Source: Epiperipatus broadwayi (Eukaryota; Onychophora; Udeonychophora; Euonychophora; Peripatidae). Taken from it: DNA of 64,000 bases. The translations under genes were made by a program, and so were the position numbers. A model generated the notes under the pieces. The model was given only the letters and a program-made list of their open reading frames with translations, ran no database searches and was not told the DNA's origin. Positions 48,112-58,965 of the stretch are shown piece by piece (position 1 is the first letter of the stretch; each line of letters opens with the position of its first letter). The DNA lies in contig JAQFVV010000017.1 of NCBI GenBank assembly GCA_028023455.1, positions 6,602,098 through 6,666,097 of the forward strand, read 5' to 3'.

Positions 48112-49050
48112 GTGACAGGACACCAATTTCTTCCTTCTATTCAATACATAGAAAGAAATGACTCAATTAGGAAAATCAGAGATGCATGCTATATATATCC
48201 AACAACATTAATGCTATCAATTGCAAAGATTCGTCCTTCCCCCTCTCCAAAAAGTGGGCGCTCTAATCTAAATAATTAGTATTGTTATTTAAATAAATTT
48301 GAATTTTATCAACTGCATATATATACACATTCTCCATTATTTTCCGTTATCTTGCTATGAATATGAGAATATCATAAGTTCTCGAAAGCGTTCAGCCATA
48401 TAATTTTATAGAACCAATAAACTTCTCTATTAATGTATATAAGTGCACATATTACATCTGTTATATGAAGACATAAAAAATTATTTAATGTACACAAGAT
48501 GAACATTTTTAATACTTTCAATATGTTATCCAATAATTGTCATTTATTTTTTATGAACTTTGGAGCAATAAATCATTTTTATTGCACCTTAAGTTAAAAT
48601 TTAACTTATTATATTTTTAATTATGAATTTATTGTGTAATTACAATTTCAGTGTTTATTGATGATTGCATCTATATACAGAAAATCTTTATAGCAAACAA
48701 TAACTTTTTTTTTTTTGATAACATGAACAATTTACAATACATGCATTATACTTAAATTTAAGATTTACTGTATGATTTGTATAAGATATTTGAACATTGT
48801 CAGTAAGTTTTGTTCTCATCTCTTAAATGATTAGCTCAATTCTATTAATAAGCATTTAGAATTCTAACTGCTGATAGTGGTATAAATATTTAAGCTTCTC
48901 TTCCAGTTTAACGAAATCTTATCAGCTCTGCCTTTTCTTTAGTTTTGATACTATTATATTGTAATAATAATTAGAGATCACTACATTACACATGTGCTCT
49001 ATAGATTTAAACATTTAATGAATACTCTCCTTTCCAAACACAAGATAAAG

Positions 49051-49216
49051 CACGAAACCATGGTCAGGGGTTTGGGGAGGCGTTCCTGACAGATATTTTA
49101 AGTGCTGGCTCTGGCTAAGCATTTATCACAAAGCTTGTAGAGGAACTGGCAATCCTCATTGTTTATAACTTACAAGCTTAAGAGATAGGGTCATGTGATC
49201 TATGACTTTTATTTTG
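49051..49216 (+). mobile_element. Truncated solo HH1 copy, 11-bp TSD
   Basis: Bounded by perfect direct repeats ACAAGATAAAG at 49040-49050 and 49217-49227. It begins inside the ribozyme at the 3' strand of stem II (CACGAAACCATGGTCAGG) and ends at TTTATTTTG. That is within a few bases of where the 39-kb array also ends, so both insertions share a 3' boundary. It is 5' truncated, which is expected of target-primed reverse transcription. The CUGANGA core is absent, so no ribozyme activity is expected. Confidence 0.85.
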
Positions 49217-49227
49217 ACAAGATAAAG

Positions 49228-51018
49228 TCTTTTTGAAAAAATAGAATGAATCCACTCTATCTTTTTAATCCAAGGGTATATGTATAGACAAATCTTAAGC
49301 ATTTGGAAATGAGAGCATGAAGATGTTAAACATATACGCTTAGGTTAAAAAAGGTAAAGGAGAATATTCATTAAGTGTTTAAATCTGTAGAGTGCATGCA
49401 CAGTGGAATGATCTCTCATTATTATTACAGTTTAAAAACATAGCGCTATATAAATAAATAACTCCTTATATATGGATAATATATGTACTTGCATGTGCTA
49501 CTTATATAGATGACTTGTAATCAAACTAGGATTAGCATCATGAAAAACATTTTAGTCATTTGCAAAATTAGCCTCTAACTTTTGATTTTCTACCCCCTGG
49601 AATTGTTGTTAATGATGATAAGCCAATAATGGTGAGCTACAAATAGATATGATTTTGAAGTTTTTGAGAAAAGAAATAAAATGCATGAATCATGCATGAT
49701 AAATGTGATCACATTTATGGTTTATAGATCGGTTTGTATAATCATAAAACTCATCTTTACCTTTTTGTTCTTCTGTCAAACCCCCCCCCCCCAGTCATTC
49801 AGTTAGTATGACAATTCATTTTTAAAAATAATTACTAATGATTAAGATATTGCTTTTGTTTTGAAGCTTTTTTTTTTTTTTAAGGAGATAAAAAAACGAT
49901 TGTTCCTTGCAAATAATTATTACAATTGGAAACTTCTTTCATTTTTATTTCATTGGCATAATTTTAAATATTTTTTTGAAAAATATTCAAAACATATCTT
50001 ACAATGCACCAATTAAGTTTAATTTAAATCTTTAACATCAAATTTATTTTAAATAGATCAAAAACAAGATGGTCAGTAACTTTTATAGAGTTCTCTGAAG
50101 AGGTACAAATATTATTTTGCCAAGAAAAAAAGGGCAGGCTATTAACAAAAATTTTGTTAATTTTACAATTTCTTTTTATCAAAGCAATGGTAGCATAACT
50201 TTTTAAAATCTTATAATCAATTTTAAATTGTTTGTATTCAAAGTATTGACAAATTTTATTTGAAACCTCTTATTAAAAAGCAATAAAATTAACAAAACAA
50301 TGAAAAGAAAAAGAAAGCAATAATATATATTACATTAAACACTATTTGACATGTGGTAAGACATGAAATTCCTATTGTTTTTATTTTCTAGCATTTTTTA
50401 TGCAATAAATAAAAAAAAAACTGGAGTTGATTCATTTTAATTTAATAATTTTTTTTTTTAAACTTTTGGTGTATAAGTAGGTAAACAAAGATAAACCGCC
50501 GTTTAGTAGTTTATCAACAAATCCCAAAGAGGACCAGTAAAAAAATTTGTCAATTTTTGAGAAAGTAAGACTTTTAAATAAAAATAACTAGTTAAAATCA
50601 TTTATGGTCCAATATTTGGATGAATAAATGGGCTGACTGTGTGTCGACTATGTGGAAGAAATATTTTAAACTTCTGTAGAATATTTTTTTTTTTTCAAGG
50701 ATTAGCTGACCAAGAATCTAATCCTGGCATATGAGCACTGTATACAAGCAGATATGGAAAGCAGTATATTACATTGCTTTCATTAATATACAGAGAAAGT
50801 CTAAACATTATTAATTTTGTGATATAGATATAGATTTTATTTTCATTTCAGCATTGGATTTATACAGGTTGTAGGTTTTTTTTTAAATTTTTTTAAGCAT
50901 GATTTCTGAAGTAGCATCAGTATAAGCAATATACGAAAAATAGGCTGTAACTTTTGTTATATATTATGTCTGAGGATTTCACATTATTGGATCACAGTCA
51001 TTGTTGATAATAATAAAA
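49228..51018. other. Intron 3, nothing recognised
   Basis: AT-rich, with a C12 tract at 49781-49792 and several A/T runs. No exon or repeat family could be supported. Confidence 0.55.
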
Positions 51019-51031
51019 AAAGATGTTAATT

Positions 51032-51942
51032 AAAGTGAAAGGCTGAAAAACCTCTTGCATGTGCTTTTAGAATGCTTATATGACAGCCAATCAGATGTAA
51101 TGATGACTGTATTGGGAACTCTTAAGTCGCAACATAAGACAGAGATTTTATAAGAAAAAGTTGATTCCACCTTTCTCTTTATTTAAATTTATATATATAT
51201 AAGCCAGTCTGAAGCATTTTGACTTAAGAGTGTGAAGCTTTAAACATCTTCACATTTATCTCACTGCATATTATTTATAAATCAACCACGCAAAATCTTT
51301 CGATTTACTACAAAGTAATTTTTCGGATCTTATGGATTGACAGTAACGTATATAAATATTATTTATTAAGCGCAAGCAGTTCGTAATTAAAGTGAAAGGC
51401 TGAAAACCTCTCGCATGCGCTTTTAGAATGCTTATATAACATACAATCAAATGTAATGGTGACTATATTGGGAACTCTCAAGTCGCAACATAAGACAGAG
51501 ATTTTATAAGAAAAAGGTGATTCCACCTTTCTCTCTATTTAAATTTCTATATATATAAGCCAGTCTGAAGCATTTTGATTTAAGAGGGTGGAGCTTTAAA
51601 CATCTTCACATTTAATTCACTACGTATTATTTATAAATCAACAACGCAAAATCTTGCAATTTACTATGAAGTAATTTTTCAGATCTTATGAATTGACAGT
51701 AATGTATGTATATATTATTTATTAATCTTAAAGTCAAATGCTTCAGACTGGCTTATATATATAGAAATTTAAGTAAAGAGAAAGCCGGAACCATCTTTTT
51801 CTTATAAAATCTCTATCTTGTGTTGCGACTTAATGAACTCCCAATACAATCATCATTACATCTGATTGGCTGTCATATAAGCATATGTGAGAGATTATTC
51901 AGCCTTTATGAACTGCTTGCGCTTAATAAATAATATTTACAT
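51032..51942 (+). mobile_element. Composite repeat: two tandem units plus one inverted unit, one TSD
   Basis: Flanked by AAAGATGTTAATT (51019-51031) and AAAGATGTCAATT (51943-51955), a 13-bp duplication with one mismatch. Inside are two direct copies of a 357-bp unit (TAAAGTGAAAGGCTG at 51031 and 51388). The second is followed at about 51727 by a partial copy in reverse orientation that spans the unit-unit junction. The inverted piece must therefore have been copied from a multimer or circle. The unit is non-coding. No hammerhead was found on either strand. Other copies are at 18853 and 57945. Confidence 0.75.
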
Positions 51943-52959
51943 AAAGATGTCAATTGTAAATTTGTAGAAGAAAACTTGAAATGTATAATTTACAATTGAG
52001 TCAATTGATTTGTAAAATTTTTAGTTACAACATTATTCATATAAAGATTTAAAATTCTTTCGAAAATAAAACATAATTCTTAAGTTTTTAAAATGATATA
52101 CTGTATATTGTACTTATTATTTTTTTATATTTTAATCATTTAAAAATTATATTCAATTCATTTTTTTGTGAGTATTTGTTATATGCTTTTATTCATTTAA
52201 CCTTTTAATTTTTGTCATCATATTGATCTTGTTTACTTAAGGTTTTAATGAAATAGATTAGCTGGTTGATATCATATATTAAAGCAGTGCAATCTGGTAC
52301 TATATTAATTATAAAGTAGTTACAAAGTACCCGAATTTACCTTGACATTTTTTATTATCAAAATAACGAGTCTTGAGATTGTAGTATAATATTTTATATG
52401 ATTAGTTTATATGCATAAATTTCAAAAGAAAATTAAAAGCTATTCAATAAAAACAGAACCGAGAGAATGAAATTTAAATTTCTGAATTTCTTCATAATAT
52501 AGGGTTTAATACCAATAAATTCTCAAGTTATTTATGCTTTCACATTTGTACTAGTATTAATGATATTTGTAAAATTAATCTTAGGAAAAAATTGTAAATT
52601 GCTTGTGAGAATTTACTTTTAAACAGTTAACCCTACTCAATCATAGAAAAATATGATTATTGTGTGAAGGACTCCTTTATTATTGATGAGAAAAGTATTA
52701 TATACTTCAGCACACATGTTATCCACGCTGATCTTAAACTAATTAACATAGAAATTACCCAGAATCTATTAAGGAATTACTGAATATCACCCCCCCCCTC
52801 CCCGGATATTGCAGAATTGAATTGATTAATTCTCACAGTTACAGGAATAATAAAATATAAATACTTCTGTTAATTGGCTTACATGTAATGCATTTATTCT
52901 TTATTTTGGGTCATTATTTCAATCAATACCACTTACAAAACATCACATGACTTTAAATA

Positions 52960-54390
52960 TGAAGTTGATGTGATGTGATGCATTGTAGCTTCTCCTTAAA
53001 CAGATTCAGGAATCTCTCAGCAACAATGCCCAGAGAAATTATCTTTCATTCCCCACTCTAAATTTTCCCATATTCTGCTCCATCCCATTTCCACAACATA
53101 ATCTTTGTCAACTCTATAGCCTTTATATCTAAATCCCCCTTATTTTTTCCCAAACCTAGCATAAAAAACAATAATCCACTTTCTGTATAATCACTTTTTT
53201 CATATTTAGTCTTCCATAACTTCATTATTTCTACCCTTTCTGTTTTCAAGCATTTACATTCAATTAACAAATGCCTAATATTTTCTATTCTTTCCTTACA
53301 CAATTTACAGACTAAATCATCCATATTTTTCCATTTACATGTATATTCTCTTGTTGCTAAAGATCCCATTCTAGCCTTAAACAATAAATTACTTTCCTTA
53401 TTATTATCATATATTAACTCGCACCTAATATTCTGTTTACTTCTATATATATTTAAACTCTTTTTACTCTCCATACTAGTTCTCCATCTCTTTAACTCCC
53501 TATTCTTTATTAATAAATCTATTCTTTAATCTTATTCCTTATCACTATAACACTCAACAATCCTCCTAACACAATCATCCCATCTTTTGTACAAATATAC
53601 TGACATAAATTCTTTATCCAAGTTTTTTGCATACCGCATTACCTTTTTCACCCATCTTGTTGCCTGCTCTTTTCTTGTAACCCAATTAAATACTATTTTG
53701 GCTATTCTTTTATTATCCATAAACTGCAATCTACCAAACATTTTCATTTTACTTTTTGCATCTCTCATATAAAAACTTGACCATCCCATTTCTCATTGAA
53801 TTGCCTCCCTTGCTGTCCATACATTTGCATCCAATGCATGTCTTCCTACTTATCTTTGTACTTTTTCTAAATAATCTAATACCCCTTTACTAACACATAG
53901 CACATCATTACCATATGCCCTGCTACTGCAACTCCCTTCCATATAATTCTAGCTACATCATATTTATTATATCAATCTCTTTCTTTTCTTTGCTTCATTT
54001 ATCAATTTTTTTCCCATTCTTCCAAACAATTTTTCTGATTACTTAAGATAATTCCCAAATAACCCTATCTATTCACCACACTTAACTTTATATCCTCCAA
54101 TATAAATTCTACATCTTCTCTTTCCCCAGTATTAACCATCATTATATTTGATAATTCTTCACTAAATTTAATCCCCATCTCTTTACCCACCCTTGCACAT
54201 GTCCTCAACATAACTTCCATATTTTCTCTTTTTTTTGCACACAAAAATAATACATCATCCGCAAAAAAAAAAGACCTGACAAAGTATATACTTCCTTACC
54301 ACCTATTAACAGTATCTCTATCCATCTTCCTAATCTTTCTATAGTTCTTTCCATTTCACTCAAATACAACAAAGACTAAATAGTTATTTT
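52960..54390 (-). pseudogene. LINE copy 2, 5' truncated
   Basis: Same family as 7010-8583 and closely similar. Minus-strand frames 53789-53532 (MGWSSFYMRDAKSKMKMF) and 53474-53058 (DNNKESNLLFKARMGSL, with a KLCKERIENIRHLLIEC knuckle) are separated by stops. The catalytic A-D-D is intact at 54254-54262, unlike copy 1. However, the neighbouring T run is 10 long where 8 would keep frame. Truncated at about 54390, within the reverse transcriptase. The 3' end carries a GATGT pentamer repeat (52967-52981). Confidence 0.85.
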
Positions 54391-54429
54391 TCCTATTCCT
54401 GGTCTGCCACCTTGTGTAATCTTGAGTAA

Positions 54430-54600
54430 TCAGTAATTGCCAACTTAAAATAGTTAATAAATCTTTATCCAGCGTTGTTCTCTTCATATTCACAGACTAG
54501 TTTCTAGCTTATGATTCTCATCAGTGAGGAATGTTTGATCACTGAAGACATTATCTAGAAACCTGTCCAGGAATAAAGATTTATTAAGCAGTATATTAAG
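54430..54600 (+). repeat. HH2 copy h, partial
   Basis: Contains the ACAGACTAGTTTCTAGCTT and CTCATCAGTGAGGAA blocks of HH2, so on the minus strand CUGAUGA, GAAA, CUAG and UC are all present. The downstream stem I arm has changed to UGUG and pairs poorly with CCUCA, and stem II is weak. Its ends (TTAATAAATCTTTAT and ATAAAGATTTATTAA) are inverted repeats. Probably inactive. Confidence 0.65.
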
Positions 54601-55985
54601 CCGAGTTATTATTTGGTCGTTGGTTTTTCATTGATTAAGTTTTATGAAAACAAATTTTTATTAAATTCAGAAATTTTATAAATTTACTACATTATCTGAT
54701 TTTAAAACTTTCAAAAAAGATTTTCTTTATTGTACTCATATGTCAATGATGAACAATAATTTAATTTAATTTTATTAGTAACAAAACTTTACTAATTACA
54801 AAATTGTTAATTGCAAGATACTTACAAATTTTGTTAGTGAAAATATGAGGTTCAAATAAGATATGTTTATAAAAATGCTGGAACGAGAGTATCCTCACAT
54901 TTAACATTGCTGGTTTAATATTATATGCGACAGTAGTGAGGAAGGTTTGTTACCTTCTAAATAGAATTACAATCTGACACTGCGCTAGTAAAATTCCATT
55001 GATTATTATACAACGTTTTCTATTAATACCACCATACAAAGAAAATGCATTTATTACATAAGCCAATTATAATTTCATCATCATCCCTAATCAATCATAT
55101 ACAAGCTGCAATGTTCAGGTAGTCCTGTGGCAATTCAAATAACATAGAAACCATTGAACATTTGATTCCCAAAGAGTTTTGGCCTTTATTATGAATATAT
55201 ATATATCAATTCATCATAAGCACAGAATACAGATGTTTATGTAAGATTGTGACATTTGTTATTTTTCTTCATTAAAAAACTAGTTATATTCTTTTGTTGT
55301 CTGAATGTTGGCGATAATGGTGGAACATTCTATATTGGACAGAGTCTCATCTTATATTTATTATTCATAAATTTTAAGATTATCAGTTAAAATTCCTATA
55401 TTAAACTGTCATTGATTAGATCAGTGAAAAATTGAAGAGAATGTTGTGGTTTTTTTTCTAAATCCTGTGATTTACTACTAACAGTTGAATGTATTTGGAA
55501 AAGTTTAATGTTTGCAGTTCTATAAAACATTTAACAATTCAGATTAGATGATGGAAATAATCCAGTATATAACTACAAATATCTTTTTATTGCAGTAACT
55601 TTTATTTAGATTTTTTTTTTTTTTTTTGGCATTACGCCAATAATTTAAAAGCATTCTCCATGATTTTTTCATTTTATTTTTTATAGTATCATTTTTCATT
55701 ACAATACTTCAATCTGCTATCTTAGTAAAATGACTTTGAATTATGGTTTAAACAATTTTATATAAAGATTTCTCAGCTTTTGTTTTCTCAGCATATCTTG
55801 TTCACAATTTACTGAATTGCAATTATCTAAATATATATATATAAACATTCGCTCAAGTAGGTAGAACAATTTCTGAACTTATAAATATAATTAAAATAAA
55901 TCTTTATTAGCATTGATAATAAACAATATATAATTATCACCTTTTTGAATTTCTACATATGAATATATGCATCCACAGTTATACC
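54601..55985. other. Intron 3, solo arm of the 46.6-kb fold-back family
   Basis: AT-rich intronic DNA. At about 55475-55570 a single diverged arm of the fold-back family at 46568-46806 is present. Nothing else could be supported. Confidence 0.55.
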
Positions 55986-55996
55986 TATAGGAATAA

Positions 55997-56495
55997 ATAA
56001 ATCAACAACTCTATTCCAAATGTAAATATCCAACACGTATAAAATATTACACAGAGTAAAAAAATTTAAAATAAATAAATATTAATTCACCAAGCACTTT
56101 TGATAGTGTATACCAGATTCATAGTGATTAATTTAAACTGAACAGTTAATATTCCAGTGCATGCTCACTGGGACACTCATATTATGTTGATTAATGACAT
56201 CATTAGACTTAGCAATAAAGCAACCTCTTTTAACTTCTTCTTTTTATCAATAGGCTCAATGCAAATAGCACTAATCATTTGATAGGAAAAGGAAGTTAAA
56301 AGAGGCTTGGTTTATTAATAAGTCTAATGATGTCATTAATCATTATAATATGAGTGTCCCATTCAGCATGCACTGGAATATTAACGTTTCAGTTTAAATT
56401 AGTTGCCACGAATCTGGTATACAGTACCGAAAGCGCTTAGTAAATTAGTATTTATTTTTTATTTAATTTTTTTTACTCTGTGTTGGATATTTACT
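55997..56495. mobile_element. Inverted-dimer insertion, about 499 bp, 11-bp TSD
   Basis: Bounded by perfect direct repeats TATAGGAATAA at 55986-55996 and 56496-56506. The two arms of roughly 200 bp are inverted copies (for example ATATTCCAGTGCATGCT against AGCATGCACTGGAATAT, and CTAATGATGTCATTAAT on each side) around a centre near 56260. The right arm has on + GGUA-UACAG-UACC, GAAA and the palindrome GCGC followed by UU, the 3' part of a hammerhead-like fold, but no CUGANGA core. The layout matches the hammerhead-bearing insertions. Confidence 0.7.
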
Positions 56496-56506
56496 TATAG
56501 GAATAA

Positions 56507-57578
56507 GTATTGCCATTTTTTTAAAAAATATTTTTTAAGAATCTTGGTAATATGTAGCAAATTCAAAATAGGGACAATTATTGATAATGATGTTGAAAGA
56601 AATTAATGATAATCATGACATTTACAATATAAATAGTAAGAATATGTGTTCAACACCCTAGGTACAATGCTAGATATAAAGTTTAATCTTTTTCATCTAC
56701 TGATGATAATTTTTGGTTTAACATTTTTATGAAATTTATTTTTTCACCTTTCCTTCTTTGATAGTTTTCATAAGAATGATCTATGCCTTTTTAATTTTAT
56801 TATTTTAAATTTAACTTTGTGGTCTTTTTATTTTGTTATATTTTACACAGTTTCATTAGTAGTTAAACATCATTTCAAAAGTGTACAGGACAGAACAATT
56901 GTAAACTGCTTCTATTTATTATGATGAAAATCAGGCATAGTACAACAAAACAGATTAATACTATAATGTTGGAATGTTGTTTCTTCAAACACTCATTATC
57001 TTAATTGATGAAGAATAATGGATTTCAAACAACAGATCTATATACAGCTATAGAAAAGACAACAATTTGTTCTTTATTTGATCATTAAACACTTTACCAT
57101 ATCTAAAAATGACTTTCAAAATATTAAGAATGTTTTAACTATAGATTCAACATGTACTTGAAAACACTCATTATTTGTGAGTAGAATGCCTGATTTTTTT
57201 TTGAAGTGTTACATTTAATTTTATGTTACAATATATGAAATACCAGGATATTCGGAGTTATTAAAATATGATACTTCAGAATGTTAGTCAATATTGATCA
57301 TCATTTTATTGTCATCACAATGCCATAAATTATTAATATCAACTTGTAGAGAAATATGATCTTTCAATGTATTATCTGTCTAGAAATTTTTGCAATCATC
57401 AGCTAGCATAATAAAATGAAGATGAATTGTTGCCTTATGACACACCCAAATTATACTCATATAACATAAAAACTTTATAGAGAAACCTAATTTATAAAGT
57501 TTTTGAAGAAAAATATGATTTACTTTATCAAAAGCCTTAGATTGGTCAAAATAAATGACACCTAATCTTTTGGCTATC
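56507..57578. other. Intron 3, nothing recognised
   Basis: AT-rich intronic DNA without supported features. Confidence 0.6.
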
Positions 57579-57944
57579 TTTTATAGCAGGGGTGGGGAAC
57601 CTTTTTTCTGCCAAGGGCCATTTGGATAATTATAATAACATTCATAGCCATACAAAATTATCAACTTAAAAATTAACTGCTATATTTGATCAAACAATTA
57701 ATTTATACCTAATCAGTAGGGGTTGGCAATCATTTCAACTTGCTCTTTTTAAATGAGGGCCATAATGTTTTGCAAATTAAAAATAAAGTAACATCATTAT
57801 CATTAATGACTGTTCCACATTTAATGACGCTTTTCAATTTGTCATGTAACTATTCTTTGTGACATTTTTATATTCTCGAAATTCTTTTTATGTTCCTAGA
57901 CAGATTAATTCTGCAGCAGCTAGGGTGCAATCATTTATAAATTC

Positions 57945-58125
57945 CCCTTTTTATTTATATATAAATTTAAGTAGAGAAGAAGGTGGGTCCCATCTTTTTC
58001 TCGTGTTCTGGCTTGTGTTCTTGATTTGAGAGTTCCATGTGCAGTCATTATTACATCTGATTGGCTGTCACATAAGCATTTTAAGGCGCTCTGTTGAAGT
58101 TTTAGCCTTTCATGTTATTATAACT
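57945..58125 (-). repeat. Copy of the 51-kb repeat family inside the hAT element
   Basis: Shares ATTACATCTGATTGGCTGTCA, read here as part of a longer match, and the ATATAAATTTAAGTAGAGA and TTTTAGCCTTTCA blocks with 51032-51942, in the orientation of its inverted third unit. Nested in the hAT element and therefore younger than it. Confidence 0.7.
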
Positions 58126-58329
58126 CCCCTTTAGAAAATAATTTTAACGTTTCTGTGTTTTTTTAAAATAAAATATGTGATTTGCCTTCCCAGAATATTT
58201 TACTTGCTTGAACTTTTTATGAAACATGTTAGCTACTTGATGAAGCTCCTTTTCAAGTTTTCTATTTCAATATTTTTTTTCTTTCCCAACAGTTTTGCTG
58301 CAATCAGAATGTTTAATAAATAGTTTTTT

Positions 58330-58640
58330 CCAGACATATCAGGCATATCAATTTACTCTTTCTTTCTATTAAAAAAAATATGCATTGATTTATTTCTATT
58401 GTAATGTGCAATTTTCTATGACAATTTTTTTATCTTTCTCAATGTAACTCTTGTAATAAAATAAATGCAAAATAATAATAACTTTCCAGATATATCAGGC
58501 ATATTGATTTACTCTTCTTTTCTATTAAAAAAAATATGCGTTGATTGAAATACGCAATTTTCTGTGACAATTTTTTTATTATCTTAACTCAGTGTAGCCA
58601 TTGTAATAAAATAAATGCACAATAATAATAAATAAAAAAA
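58330..58640. repeat. Two-copy tandem duplication, period 156 bp
   Basis: CCAGACATATCAGGCATAT at 58330 recurs as CCAGATATATCAGGCATAT at 58486. The similarity runs through AAAAAAAATATGC and TGTAATAAAATAAATGCA in both. It is non-coding and internal to the hAT element. Confidence 0.85.
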
Positions 58641-58965
58641 AAAAGGTAAAATTCTAGTTTTAATTTTGCGAATACTATAAAAGCAAACAAAATGCCTCCA
58701 GCATCGTAAATTAAATCTGTAGCCAGATAGATTACGCAATATACATAATTTAATGGAATATTACACCTGTTATCAACAATTATAAAGATTGGATTAATTG
58801 AGAAAAAAAAATTTTTTATTTTATTCAACTTTTTAATTTGATATTTGAACTATGCGCGTGTTTAAATAGATGTTTTATATAAAGCCATTTTATATTTCTT
58901 TTTGAAAATGTCTGGAGGTTCGTATTGAAAGCTTTTGGTGGAGATTCTCCACCCCTATTTTATAG

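Larger units (their letters stand above)
57587..58957. mobile_element. Non-autonomous hAT transposon with 8-bp TSD
   Basis: Flanked by perfect 8-bp duplications TTTTATAG (57579-57586 and 58958-58965), the length typical of hAT elements. The left end is CAGGGGTGGGGAACC; the right end reversed is TAGGGGTGGAGAATC. Terminal repeats are about 15 bp with four mismatches. Subterminal CAAGGGCCATTTGG is also usual for hAT ends. The 1.37-kb interior has no transposase. It hosts a copy of the 51-kb repeat family (57945-58125) and a 156-bp tandem duplication (58330-58640). Confidence 0.8.

Noticed and set aside
54538-54585. CTGAAGA...GAAACCTGTC on + in HH2 copy h as a second hammerhead
   Set aside because: Stem II does not form, and the bases flanking the cores do not pair as stem I.
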